A stretch of DNA of 38,793 bases from assembly GCA_959605475.1 (NCBI GenBank), contig CAUHFS010000019.1:1-38793 (forward strand), given 5' to 3'. Source of the stretch: an uncultured Collinsella sp. (GTDB lineage: Bacteria > Actinomycetota > Coriobacteriia > Coriobacteriales > Coriobacteriaceae). The number at the start of each line of letters is the position of its first letter. Positions within the stretch are counted from its first letter, which is position 1. A model generated the notes under the pieces. The model saw only the letters and a list, made by a program, of their open reading frames with translations, did not search any database and had not been told where the DNA came from. Of this stretch, positions 1 to 7,552 are shown piece by piece. The position numbers were made by a program, and so were the translations under genes.

Positions 1-44
1 TTGAAAGGCAGATTGCCGCTCTGGCGGGTTTGCAGCGTCGAGCC

Positions 45-71
45 GTTACGCGGTTCGTAGAACCGCGTAAC
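45..71. repeat. Perfect 12-bp hairpin overlapping the queA stop codon
   Basis: Arms 45-56 (GTTACGCGGTTC) and 60-71 (GAACCGCGTAAC) pair perfectly around a 3-nt loop (GTA). The distal arm reaches into the queA stop codon (73-71, minus strand). No T-tract follows on the minus side, so this is not a textbook intrinsic terminator. It may be a transcript 3'-end structure or part of a dispersed repeat. Confidence 0.6.
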
Positions 72-1288
72 TAACAAATGAGCATCGCGTCACCAAAGCT
101 GAAGAAGCGGTAGCGCTCCTCGATGGCGGCGGCGTAGGCATCCATGATCTGGTCGCGGGTGGCAAGTGCGCTCACGAGCATCATGAGCGTGGAGCGCGGC
201 ACGTGGAAGTTTGTGATCAGCGCGTCGACCACGTGATAGGTCGAGCCGGGCATGAGGTAGAGCTGCGTCGTCGCGTTCTCGCGCACCACGATGTCGCCGC
301 GGCCGAGCGTATCGGCCCCGTCCTCGCGGCCCTCAAAATAGCGCGCCGTCACAGCCGGATCGGACACCGGAGCATCGGCGTCAAACGCGCTTTCGAGCGA
401 GCGTACTGCGGTAGTGCCGACGGCGATCACGCGGTGCCCCTCGGCCTTCGCCTTATGCACGGCGTCGACAACCTCCTGCGACACGTGGTAACGCTCGGTG
501 TGCATGACGTGCTGCGTGGGGTCGTCCTCCTCCACCAGACGGAAGGTATCAATACCCACCTCGAGCTCGACGGCGGCAAACTTCGCGCCCTTGGCCTCGA
601 TAGCGGCCATGAGCTCGGGAGTAAAGTGCAGACCCGCCGTAGGAGCGGCAGCCGAGTGCTCCTCCTTCATGGCGTAGACGGTCTGGTACTTCTCGGGATC
701 GCCCTCGTAATCGGTAATGTAGGGCGGCAGCGGAACGTGACCGGCAGCATGAATGGCCTCGTCGAGCGTGCGCGGCTCTCCAGCGGCATTGCAACCGGCC
801 GGCTCAAAGCGCACCAGTCGGCCGCCGCGGCTATCGGTGACAAAGTCGACGACCTCGGCCGTCAGCACCACGGGCGCGCCCTCGGGTGCAGGGGCGCCGC
901 CGGCGCGATACTCAATCTGAGCACCGGGCTTCAGACGCTTGCCCGGCTTGACCAGGCACTCCCAAACGTGACCCAGCGGATCAACATCCTCGCGGCGCTT
1001 GAGCAGCAGCGTCTCGACCACACCGCCCGAGCCTGCCTTGCGACCGATAAGACGGGCCGGCATCACGCGCGTCTGGTTGATGACGAGCACGTCGCCCGGC
1101 TCGATATAGTCGATGATGTCGCGGAAGATGCGGTGCTCAACGGTACCGCCGTGCTCTAGCGGCGTTCCTGTCTCGGAGCCTTTGCGATCAACCACCAGCA
1201 GGCGGCAGGAGTCGCGCGGCTCGGCAGGCGCCTGGGCGATGAGCTCTTCGGGCAGGTTATAGTCAAAATCATCGGTACGCATAGACAC
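71..1288 (-). CDS. queA: S-adenosylmethionine:tRNA ribosyltransferase-isomerase QueA
   Basis: Cytoplasmic enzyme of queuosine synthesis. It transfers and isomerises the ribosyl part of SAM onto preQ1 at the tRNA wobble position, giving epoxyqueuosine. The 405-residue product starts with the family pattern DFDYNLPEELIAQ, contains VINQTRVMPARL, SAAAPTAGLHFT and the C-terminal TNFHVPRSTLMMLVSA block, and has about the usual family length plus internal insertions. The GTG at 1288 is preferred because AAGGAG sits 8-10 nt upstream; an ATG at 1282 is 14 nt away. It lies 64 nt downstream of queH on the same strand, which supplies the next step, so the two are probably cotranscribed. Confidence 0.97.
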   Translation of the reverse strand: MSMRTDDFDYNLPEELIAQAPAEPRDSCRLLVVDRKGSETGTPLEHGGTVEHRIFRDIIDYIEPGDVLVINQTRVMPARLIGRKAGSGGVVETLLLKRREDVDPLGHVWECLVKPGKRLKPGAQIEYRAGGAPAPEGAPVVLTAEVVDFVTDSRGGRLVRFEPAGCNAAGEPRTLDEAIHAAGHVPLPPYITDYEGDPEKYQTVYAMKEEHSAAAPTAGLHFTPELMAAIEAKGAKFAAVELEVGIDTFRLVEEDDPTQHVMHTERYHVSQEVVDAVHKAKAEGHRVIAVGTTAVRSLESAFDADAPVSDPAVTARYFEGREDGADTLGRGDIVVRENATTQLYLMPGSTYHVVDALITNFHVPRSTLMMLVSALATRDQIMDAYAAAIEERYRFFSFGDAMLIC

Positions 1289-1352
1289 GTCGGATTCTCC
1301 TTATATAGCTAAAGTCCGCTCTACATCCTAGCAGGCTGACGTCCCAAGTGAA

Positions 1353-1934
1353 CTACTTTTTGGCGGCTTTGCGCTCGTCGCGGATGCGGGCGCGGTCCAT
1401 GGCCGCCTCGACAGCCGAGAAGCGGCAACCACAGTAGTTCTGCCGATACATGCCAAGCTCGCGCGAACGGCGTGTCGCCTCGGGGTAATACGGGCGAAAA
1501 TCGCGAATCACCGGGGTGAGCCCGTGTGCCGCCGCCAAGCGCTCAAGCACGTCATTGCAGGTATCGAACAGCTGGTACGGCGAGACGGCGAGCGTCGTGC
1601 CCACGTATTCAAACCCGCGCTCCCGAGCCACGCGGCACGCCTCGGCCAGACGCAGGGCATAGCACGCGCGACAGCGACGGGGCCGATCGGCACCCAGCGG
1701 GGCCACGCCGGCCTCCCAGCGCTCGCGATCCTCCCCGGCCTCGATGAGCTCGATGTCGCCGTCGGCACACCACCGGCGCAGCTCGTCCAGGCGACGCTGC
1801 CATTCATTGTGCGGCTGAATATTGGGGTTGGTCCAGCAGATCGTGGGTTCAAACCCCTCCTCGCGCAGCAGGCGAACCGGCTCAAGCGAGCATGGTGCAC
1901 AGCACGCATGCAGCAACAACGACTTCATCAACAT
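1353..1934 (-). CDS. queH: Epoxyqueuosine reductase QueH
   Basis: Reduces the epoxide of oQ in tRNA to queuosine, the final step of the pathway. It is the QueH (former DUF208) type rather than the B12-dependent QueG. Visible features are the N-terminal HACCAPC motif (vicinal Cys11-Cys12), WTNPNI, the CRACY motif (Cys88 and Cys91, which with the vicinal pair are the expected 4Fe-4S ligands), TTLAVSPYQ and the C-terminal NYCGC redox pair. The length of 193 residues is normal. Two starts are possible, ATG 1934 and ATG 1928; the weak GGGACGGGG upstream fits 1928 better. The next gene downstream is queA. Confidence 0.95.
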   Translation of the reverse strand: MLMKSLLLHACCAPCSLEPVRLLREEGFEPTICWTNPNIQPHNEWQRRLDELRRWCADGDIELIEAGEDRERWEAGVAPLGADRPRRCRACYALRLAEACRVARERGFEYVGTTLAVSPYQLFDTCNDVLERLAAAHGLTPVIRDFRPYYPEATRRSRELGMYRQNYCGCRFSAVEAAMDRARIRDERKAAKK

Positions 1935-1995
1935 CCCCGTCCCAGAAAACTCACCCCGACATCATGGCAGCTAAAATAGCCCCGTCCCAAAAAGA

Positions 1996-2565
1996 CTACT
2001 TTGCGAAAAAGCGCACGCCAAAGGACGTGTCCTCGCAGGCAGCGATGCGGCGGTCGCGCAAAATGGCCCGCACGTAATACCAGTCGCCCACACAGCCCGA
2101 CAAATGCAAGCCAGCCGCCAGGTAACACAGCAGCGGATAGCCCGAGAGCGCAAAGCCCAGGGCAAACGCCACCGTCAAAACAACCGTGGGCGCCAGGCAA
2201 ATGGCCATGTACCGCCGACGCGAATACACAACGCCCTCGGCGCAGGCATAGATCATCGCCGTCTCACGATTCGCGCCAAAGGTCACATGCGCGCCCGCAG
2301 GCGCCAGCAGCTTAAAAAACACCGCATGCACCAGCTCGTGCACGGCAAACGACGCTGCAGAAACCGCAGCCACACCGACCATCCAGCCCACGACGGTGGT
2401 CCAGCCGCCCGCCTCAGCCGCGTCCAAGTCCGCAGGCCCGCCCAGCAGCATAAACACCGGCACCAGGCACACGGCAAACACGCCGACTACGACCATCCCC
2501 CACACAAAGCAGGCGTGCAGAAAATCCTCGTCCTCAAACGCATGTATGTTGGAAATCTCATTCAT
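1996..2565 (-). CDS. DUF3267 family putative membrane zincin
   Basis: Integral membrane protein of 189 residues with hydrophobic spans near residues 20-42, 55-75, 120-142 and 143-160. An HExxH zinc-protease-like motif (HELVH, residues 76-80) lies at the start of a membrane-adjacent helix, as in the DUF3267 'putative zincin peptidase' family. Substrate and role are unknown. It precedes queH by 61 nt and may lead the queH-queA transcript, although no functional link is evident. The start lacks a ribosome-binding site and a possible -10 lies only 9 bp upstream, so the mRNA may be nearly leaderless. Confidence 0.8.
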   Translation of the reverse strand: MNEISNIHAFEDEDFLHACFVWGMVVVGVFAVCLVPVFMLLGGPADLDAAEAGGWTTVVGWMVGVAAVSAASFAVHELVHAVFFKLLAPAGAHVTFGANRETAMIYACAEGVVYSRRRYMAICLAPTVVLTVAFALGFALSGYPLLCYLAAGLHLSGCVGDWYYVRAILRDRRIAACEDTSFGVRFFAK

Positions 2566-2573
2566 AGCATCTT

Positions 2574-2579
2574 AGGATA
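2574..2579 (-). promoter_or_regulatory. Possible -10 for the DUF3267-queH-queA transcript
   Basis: Minus-strand TATCCT, ending 8 nt before the ATG at 2565. If used, transcription would begin only a few nucleotides before the start codon, which fits the absence of a Shine-Dalgarno sequence. No convincing -35 is present. Confidence 0.25.
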
Positions 2580-2606
2580 GCGCCCCTGCCACGTACCCGT
2601 CCGCAT

Positions 2607-2616
2607 GTGCGATAAT
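2607..2616 (+). promoter_or_regulatory. Extended -10 promoter for the MetRS-like gene
   Basis: GTGC followed by GATAAT gives the TGn extension plus a good -10 hexamer. The 11-mer TGTGCGATAAT also occurs in the degV promoter region (minus, 8472-8482). The implied leader is about 76 nt. The -35 is poor, as expected for an extended -10. Confidence 0.4.
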
Positions 2617-2697
2617 GTCGAACTATATGCACGAATTGACCACCGCGTCGCCAGGCCTTGCGCCCGGCCGCGCTCCCACCATATGCGAAGGAGTCCC

Positions 2698-4848
2698 ATG
2701 GCATCCAAATATTCCATGAACGACCGTCCCAGCTGGCCGCGCCGCGCCATCGTTACCGCCGGCGAGCCCTACGGCAACAAGGGCCTGCACTTTGGCCACG
2801 TCGGCGGCGTCTTTGTCCCGGCCGACTTCTTCGCCCGCTTCCTTCGCGACCGCCTGGGCCGCGAGAACGTCATCTTCACCTCGGGCACCGACTGCTACGG
2901 CTCGCCCATCATGGAGAGCTACCGCAAGCTCAAGGAGAACGAGGGCTACGATAAGTCCATCGGCGAGTATGTCGAGTCCAATCACTCCCGCCAGGCCGCG
3001 ACCCTCAACAACTACAACATCAGCTGCGATATCTACGGCGGCTCGGGCCTTGAGCCGGCTGCGCAGATTCACAACGAGGTAACCGGCGAGATTATCAAGC
3101 GCCTGCACGAGCAGGGCACCATCTCCAAGCGCTCCACGCTGCAGTTCTACGATGCCAAGGCTGGCACGTTCCTCAACGGCCGCCAGGTGATCGGCCGCTG
3201 CCCCATCCAGGGCTGCAAGTCCGAGAAAGCCTACGCCGACGAGTGCGACCTGGGTCACCAGTTTGAGCCCGAGGAGCTCATCGCGCCCAAGAGCCAGCTC
3301 ACCGGCGAGGTGCCCGAGCTGCGCCCAGTCGACAATCTCTACTTTGATCTGCCGGCCTACCTCGACTTTATGAAGACCTATACCGCCAAGCTCGCCCAGA
3401 ACCCGCAGGTTCGCTCCGTGGTCTCCAAGACCATGGAGGAGTGGCTGCTGCCGGCTCAGCTCTACATCCAGAACAAGTTCCGCGAGGCCTTCGATGCCGT
3501 CGAGGACCAGCTCCCCGAGCACACCGTGCTGGAGCCCGAGGGCAACAAGAGCAGCTTTACCGTCACCTTCCCCAGCTGGAAGGAGCGCGACGACGCCCAC
3601 GCGGTGCTCGCCAACGGCGGCGTGCGCTTCCGCAGCGGCAAGGCGCTCGTGCCCTTCCGCATCACCGGCAACATCGACTGGGGCGTTCCGGTGCCCGAGG
3701 TCGATGGCGTCTCCGACGTCACCTGCTGGTGCTGGCCCGAGAGCTTGTGGGCGCCCATCAGCTATACGCGCACCGTGCTCGCGCGCGATGCCAAGGCCGC
3801 CGGCGTGACCGAGGGCGTCGCCGCCCGGGACGCCGCCCTCATGGGCGAACCCGCTGCCGACTCCACGCAGGTACCCGCGCCCACCTACCAGCACAGCTCG
3901 CTCGACTGGCGCGACTGGTGGTGCTCGGACGACGCACAGATCTACCAGTTTATCGGTCAGGACAACATCTACTTCTACTGCATCGCGCAGACCGCCATGT
4001 GGGAGGCCCTGGGCTGGGACCTCACGCAGAGCACCGTCAGCGCCTGCTACCACCTGCTCTACATGGGCAAAAAGGCCAGCTCGTCCTCGCAGACGCCTCC
4101 CCCGCCGGCAGACGACCTGCTCAACCACTACACCTGCGAGCAGATGCGCGCGCACTGGCTGTCGCTCGGCCTGTCCGAAAAGCCGGTGAGCTTTAGCCCC
4201 AAGGCATACGACACCCGCGTGACCGGCAAGGACAAGAACGGCAACGAGGTGCGCGCCTGCGACGACAAGCGCGTCATCGATCCGGCCCTTAAGGAGAGCG
4301 CCCTTTTGACCGGCGTGTTCAACCGCCTGGCCCGCAGCTGCTTCTACGGCGTCGCCGTCAAGGAGGGCGACGAGAGCCCCTATCGCAACGGCTGCATCCC
4401 CGCCGGCGCAGCTTCTGACACCGTGGTCGAGGCCGCCGAGCAGGCAGCCCTCGCCTTTGAGCAGGCCATGTACAAGTTCGAGACGCACCGCGCGCTTGCC
4501 GTGTGCGACGACTACCTGCGCGCCGCCAACAAGCGCTGGAGCGACGCCTCCAAGGCCGCCAACAAGCTCGAGGGTAACGAGGCAAACGCCGCAATGACGC
4601 AAGCGCTCGTCGACGCCTTTACCGAGCTGCGCGTGGCGACCGTGCTCATGCACGGTATTGTGCCGGCCGGCTGCGAGCTCATCTGCAAGTACTTCGACGT
4701 TGACCCGGTCGCCTTCTTTAGCTGGGATAACATCTTCGCCTCCACGGATGAGTTTGTGGAGAGCTTGGGCGAGAAGCCCGGCGAGCACCGCGTGAAGCCG
4801 CTGCCCCCGCGCTTCGACTTCTTCAGCAAGCACGAGAGCCAGTACTAG
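2698..4848 (+). CDS. Methionyl-tRNA-synthetase-like class I tRNA ligase with atypical KMSKS
   Basis: Class I aminoacyl-tRNA synthetase of the MetRS group, 716 residues. The HIGH motif appears as HFGH (residues 31-34) within PYGNKGLHFGH. A zinc knuckle is formed by Cys168, Cys173, Cys183 and His187. GQDNIYFYCIAQTAMW matches the MetRS catalytic core. Where KMSKS is expected the protein reads KKASSSSQ (458-465), so the second lysine is lost. A KxSSS form does occur in some synthetases (archaeal TyrRS), so activity is not excluded. ATG 2698 follows GAAGGAG with good spacing; the frame stays open upstream but lacks a ribosome site. It could be the housekeeping MetRS or a specialised paralogue. The C-terminal anticodon-like helical region is present, with no EMAP tRNA-binding domain. 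Confidence 0.85.
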   Translation: MASKYSMNDRPSWPRRAIVTAGEPYGNKGLHFGHVGGVFVPADFFARFLRDRLGRENVIFTSGTDCYGSPIMESYRKLKENEGYDKSIGEYVESNHSRQAATLNNYNISCDIYGGSGLEPAAQIHNEVTGEIIKRLHEQGTISKRSTLQFYDAKAGTFLNGRQVIGRCPIQGCKSEKAYADECDLGHQFEPEELIAPKSQLTGEVPELRPVDNLYFDLPAYLDFMKTYTAKLAQNPQVRSVVSKTMEEWLLPAQLYIQNKFREAFDAVEDQLPEHTVLEPEGNKSSFTVTFPSWKERDDAHAVLANGGVRFRSGKALVPFRITGNIDWGVPVPEVDGVSDVTCWCWPESLWAPISYTRTVLARDAKAAGVTEGVAARDAALMGEPAADSTQVPAPTYQHSSLDWRDWWCSDDAQIYQFIGQDNIYFYCIAQTAMWEALGWDLTQSTVSACYHLLYMGKKASSSSQTPPPPADDLLNHYTCEQMRAHWLSLGLSEKPVSFSPKAYDTRVTGKDKNGNEVRACDDKRVIDPALKESALLTGVFNRLARSCFYGVAVKEGDESPYRNGCIPAGAASDTVVEAAEQAALAFEQAMYKFETHRALAVCDDYLRAANKRWSDASKAANKLEGNEANAAMTQALVDAFTELRVATVLMHGIVPAGCELICKYFDVDPVAFFSWDNIFASTDEFVESLGEKPGEHRVKPLPPRFDFFSKHESQY

Positions 4849-4888
4849 GCAACCGGCAGGGCCTAGGTGGAATAGAAAGGAAAGACGG

Positions 4889-5992
4889 ATGTCCAAGCCG
4901 CGTCGTCGTAAGCAGAAAAAGCAGGTTAAGCCCGAGCTCAAGCTTAGGCAATTTGCTGCTACCGAGCTTTCTGACCAGCTTGCCGCCCAACCCTCCGCCG
5001 CCGACCTTCCGCGCTTTATGGTCGACACGGTCGCCGGCGCCTATGCGCCCACCGATGCCGAGCTTATGATCGAGGGCTTCGGCGCCGCGGTCACACGCCC
5101 GGTCACGCTGCGTGCCAACACGCTCAAGGCAACCGCCGAGGACATCGTTGCGGCACTCGATGCAGCCGGCATCGCCCACCAAACCGTCGCCTGGTACCCG
5201 GACGCTTTCATCCTGCCCGAGGCCCAGGTTTCCGACCTGTGGGACCTCGACATCTACCGTGACGGCAAGATCTACTTGCAAAGTCTGTCGTCCATGATGC
5301 CGCCGTTGGTCTTGGGCGCCCAGGCCGGCGAGGACATCCTGGACATGTGCGCGGCCCCCGGCGGCAAGACGACGCAGATCGCCGCCCTCACGCAGGGGCA
5401 GGCGCACCTTACCGCCTGCGAGATGAGCATTCCCCGCGCCGAGAAGCTCGAAGCCAACCTCCACCGCCAAGGCGCAAAAAACGTGCCCGTCATGCGCATC
5501 GACGCACGCGAGCTCGACGAGTTCTTCCGCTTTGACCGTATCCTGCTCGACGCTCCCTGCACCGGCACGGGCACCGTCGTCAGCGGCAACGAGAAGAGCC
5601 TGCGCGGCCTCACCGAGCAGTTGCTCGGCAAGTGTGCCCGCTCGCAGCGAGCACTTCTGGACCGCGCCATGGGAGCCCTCAAACCGGGCGGCACGCTCGT
5701 CTATTCGACTTGTTCGATCTTGCCGCAGGAAAACGAGGACGCCCTGCAAGAGGCCCTCGACAAGCATATGGACTGCGAGCTCATCCCCCTCGACGGCACG
5801 CCAAGCGAAAGTGAGGCACGCCGTGCCCAGGAAGCTGGTGAGGAGCCGCGCATCGAGTCCAACGCCCTGACCGAGGCCATTGCCGCGGGTCAGGTATCGG
5901 CCATCGCCAACGGCCTGCCCGGCACGCTCACCATTCCGCCCAGCCGCGAATTTGAGGGCTTCTACATTGCCCTGATCCGAAAACGCAGCTAG
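4889..5992 (+). CDS. RsmB/RsmF-type (NOL1/NOP2/Sun) RNA cytosine-C5 methyltransferase
   Basis: SAM-dependent m5C methyltransferase acting on rRNA or possibly tRNA. The 367-residue product has a basic N-terminus, a small RNA-binding N-domain and a Rossmann core. SAM motif I is DMCAAPGGKTT. Motif IV is DAPCTGTG (Cys224) and motif VI is STCS (Cys275, the expected nucleophile). The C-terminus ends in the typical F-E-G-F-Y block. There is no NusB domain, so it is not classic RsmB; the exact target base cannot be assigned. The ATG follows GAAAGGAAAGACGG. It starts 40 nt after the MetRS-like gene, so the two are likely cotranscribed. Confidence 0.92.
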   Translation: MSKPRRRKQKKQVKPELKLRQFAATELSDQLAAQPSAADLPRFMVDTVAGAYAPTDAELMIEGFGAAVTRPVTLRANTLKATAEDIVAALDAAGIAHQTVAWYPDAFILPEAQVSDLWDLDIYRDGKIYLQSLSSMMPPLVLGAQAGEDILDMCAAPGGKTTQIAALTQGQAHLTACEMSIPRAEKLEANLHRQGAKNVPVMRIDARELDEFFRFDRILLDAPCTGTGTVVSGNEKSLRGLTEQLLGKCARSQRALLDRAMGALKPGGTLVYSTCSILPQENEDALQEALDKHMDCELIPLDGTPSESEARRAQEAGEEPRIESNALTEAIAAGQVSAIANGLPGTLTIPPSREFEGFYIALIRKRS

Positions 5993-6030
5993 CGCACGGA
6001 TCCAAAACTCAACAAGCTATCTCCGTGCGC
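5992..6030. repeat. Hairpin between convergent genes
   Basis: Arms 5992-6000 (GCGCACGGA) and 6022-6030 (TCCGTGCGC) pair perfectly over a 21-nt loop. It sits between the methyltransferase stop and the convergent small membrane-protein gene and overlaps the 3' ends of both. No strong T-tract follows on either side. A bidirectional terminator role is plausible but unproven. Confidence 0.35.
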
Positions 6031-6187
6031 GTTTGCCCTGCTGGTCGCGATGCTGTTTAAGCATCGTGCGCTCCTTGCGTTCGGCCCTTTTGCCCTTAAT
6101 GGCCGTGACCACAAAGTAGATGACCGCGGCGGCTACGATTGCGCCCACGCATAGGCCAATCGAGCCCAACATTGCCGAAAATTCCAT
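6017..6187 (-). CDS. Small single-pass membrane protein (56 aa)
   Basis: A short gene easily missed because of its length. The translation is a hydrophobic segment of about 25 residues (MEFSAMLGSIGLC then VGAIVAAAVIYFVVTAI) followed by a strongly basic tail (KGKRAERKERTMLKQHRDQ). One N-terminal transmembrane helix with a cytoplasmic positive tail is the expected topology. The ATG at 6187 has AGAGGTGA 7 nt upstream, and the stop is TAG at 6019-6017. It converges with the methyltransferase gene, ending 24 nt from it. No family is recognised. Good Shine-Dalgarno spacing and sensible topology argue that it is real. Confidence 0.65.
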   Translation of the reverse strand: MEFSAMLGSIGLCVGAIVAAAVIYFVVTAIKGKRAERKERTMLKQHRDQQGKRARR

Positions 6188-6235
6188 ACCGCGTCACCTC
6201 TCTTTTAAACGGGACTTTCAAGATAGCACCTCGAT

Positions 6236-6297
6236 CCCCGCCACCACAGCTCCTTCACGTTCGCCGGCCCTTCGGTCTAACGAATTGCGTGGCGGGG
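6236..6297. repeat. Inverted repeat CCCCGCCAC / GTGGCGGGG
   Basis: Perfect 9-bp arms at 6236-6244 and 6289-6297, 44 nt apart, in the non-coding stretch between the divergent small membrane-protein and TIM-barrel genes. On the plus strand the right arm is followed by AAAAAT. It could be a protein-binding site or a stem. No function can be assigned. Confidence 0.35.
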
Positions 6298-6363
6298 AAA
6301 AATCAACTCGTCAAACGATTTAGCATTCGCAATTCCGGCTGCATCGCGCCGGCCGTCATCGCA

Positions 6364-6369
6364 TAGAAT
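6364..6369 (+). promoter_or_regulatory. Possible -10 for a leaderless TIM-barrel gene transcript
   Basis: TAGAAT ends 9 nt before the ATG at 6379, so transcription would start within about 3 nt of the start codon. No Shine-Dalgarno sequence is present before this ATG, which agrees with a leaderless mRNA. No clear -35. Confidence 0.35.
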
Positions 6370-6378
6370 CGAGCTTCC

Positions 6379-7470
6379 ATGGATACCCTCAACGATCTAA
6401 ATGAGCGCGTCGACGCCTTCGTCGGCACCAGCTCCTTCGACACGCCTGCCGCGGCAAACGACCAAGCCCCCATCGATGTGCCCGCCGAGGTTCACGAGGA
6501 CATCGTCGCCTCGGTCGATTTCTCCGAGGTCGAGCTCGCAGACGAGTTCACCGAGCCCCAGGTAGCCGTGACCCCCAACGGACTGCTCCCCATGGAGCCG
6601 CTGCCCATCGACGGGCGTTTGCGCAAGGCGGCCCTTCGCATGCCTGACGAGATTGAGGAGGCCAGCGGCTTCACGCTCTTTGGCCGCCGCATCAAGTCGC
6701 TCATTTACACCACCGATGTCGCGGTTATCCGCAACTCCAACGCCGATGCCGTCTTTGCGGTCTACCCTTTCACGCCGCAGCCCGCCATTACGCAAGCGCT
6801 GCTGACCGTCGCCGAGTGCCCGGTCTTTGTAGGTGTGGGCGGTGGCACCACCACTGGTAAGCGCTCCGTGCAGATGGCAGCCGTCTCCGAGATGCAGGGC
6901 GCGGCGGGATGCGTGGTCAACTCCCCCGCCACCGCCGAGATGGTCGAGCACATCACCAACATCGCCGACATCCCCGTCATCGCTACGGTCGTTCGCTGCG
7001 ACGACGATGCCCACGCCAAGGTGCGCGCTGGAGCCAAGATTCTCAACATCGCCGCCGGCAAGAACACGCCCCAGGTCCTACGCGAGCTGCGCAAGCACTA
7101 TCCCAACCTGCCGCTCATCGCGCCGGGCGGCAAGACGCCAGAGAGCATCTGTGAAACCATCGCCGCTGGCGCCAACGCCATCATCTGGACGCCGCCTTCG
7201 GCCCAGCAGCTACAGACCGACATGATGCAGCGTTATCGCAAGATGAAGGAAGACGCCACACCTGTCATCTCGCACGACGATGTGCCCATTATCGACCAGG
7301 TCGCCGCCGCCGAGGTCAGCCAAGTCGAGAACATGAATCCCGACGTGCCGATTCCCGACGAAGTCATCGAGCGCGTCGCTTCGATCCACGAGCGCGTCGA
7401 GGAGCATCGCGCCAACCGCGGCCTCAAGCCGTCACTGCACGGCTTCTTCTTCCGCGGAAAGAAACGCTAA
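6379..7470 (+). CDS. TIM-barrel-type protein of unknown function
   Basis: A 363-residue protein whose central part (about residues 90-300) has the repeating beta-alpha pattern of a TIM barrel. Visible blocks are VAVIRNSNADAVFAVYPFTPQPAITQAL, the glycine-rich VFVGVGGGTTTGKRSV, AGAKILNIAAGKNT, and LIAPGGKTPESICETI with a likely phosphate-binding Gly loop. Homologues are, from memory, annotated only as 'hydrolase' or beta/alpha-barrel protein in Firmicutes and Actinobacteria. This copy has acidic extensions at both ends: about 85 residues at the N-terminus and about 60 at the C-terminus ending in a basic FFFRGKKR. The start has no ribosome-binding site. The substrate is unknown. Confidence 0.75.
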   Translation: MDTLNDLNERVDAFVGTSSFDTPAAANDQAPIDVPAEVHEDIVASVDFSEVELADEFTEPQVAVTPNGLLPMEPLPIDGRLRKAALRMPDEIEEASGFTLFGRRIKSLIYTTDVAVIRNSNADAVFAVYPFTPQPAITQALLTVAECPVFVGVGGGTTTGKRSVQMAAVSEMQGAAGCVVNSPATAEMVEHITNIADIPVIATVVRCDDDAHAKVRAGAKILNIAAGKNTPQVLRELRKHYPNLPLIAPGGKTPESICETIAAGANAIIWTPPSAQQLQTDMMQRYRKMKEDATPVISHDDVPIIDQVAAAEVSQVENMNPDVPIPDEVIERVASIHERVEEHRANRGLKPSLHGFFFRGKKR

Positions 7471-7483
7471 CCCCCAACAGCAA

Positions 7484-7520
7484 GGCCCGCCCCACAAACG
7501 TGAGGCGGGCCGTTTTCGTT
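7484..7520 (+). terminator. Intrinsic terminator after the TIM-barrel gene
   Basis: Stem GGCCCGCC (7484-7491) with GGCGGGCC (7504-7511), 12-nt loop, followed by GTTTTCGTTT. It lies 14 nt after the stop codon and before the convergent degV gene. Confidence 0.85.
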
Positions 7521-7552
7521 TGAGCAATCATGCAGCGATGTGATGGGGCAAA

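Noticed and set aside
1835..1860. tRNA T-arm-like GTGGGTTCAAACCCC on the plus strand
   Set aside because: Lies inside queH coding sequence, with no acceptor, D or anticodon arms around it; chance match to EEGFEPT codons.
1935..1989. Two copies of CCCCGTCCCA in the queH-DUF3267 gap
   Set aside because: Only 10 bp, GC-rich and overlapping the weak queH ribosome region; no evidence beyond repetition.
2623..5028. Long minus-strand open frame (801 aa) antisense to the MetRS-like gene
   Set aside because: Shadow frame produced by strong GC-rich codon bias; low-complexity Gly/Val/Ala/Leu composition, no ribosome site, overlaps two well-supported plus-strand genes.
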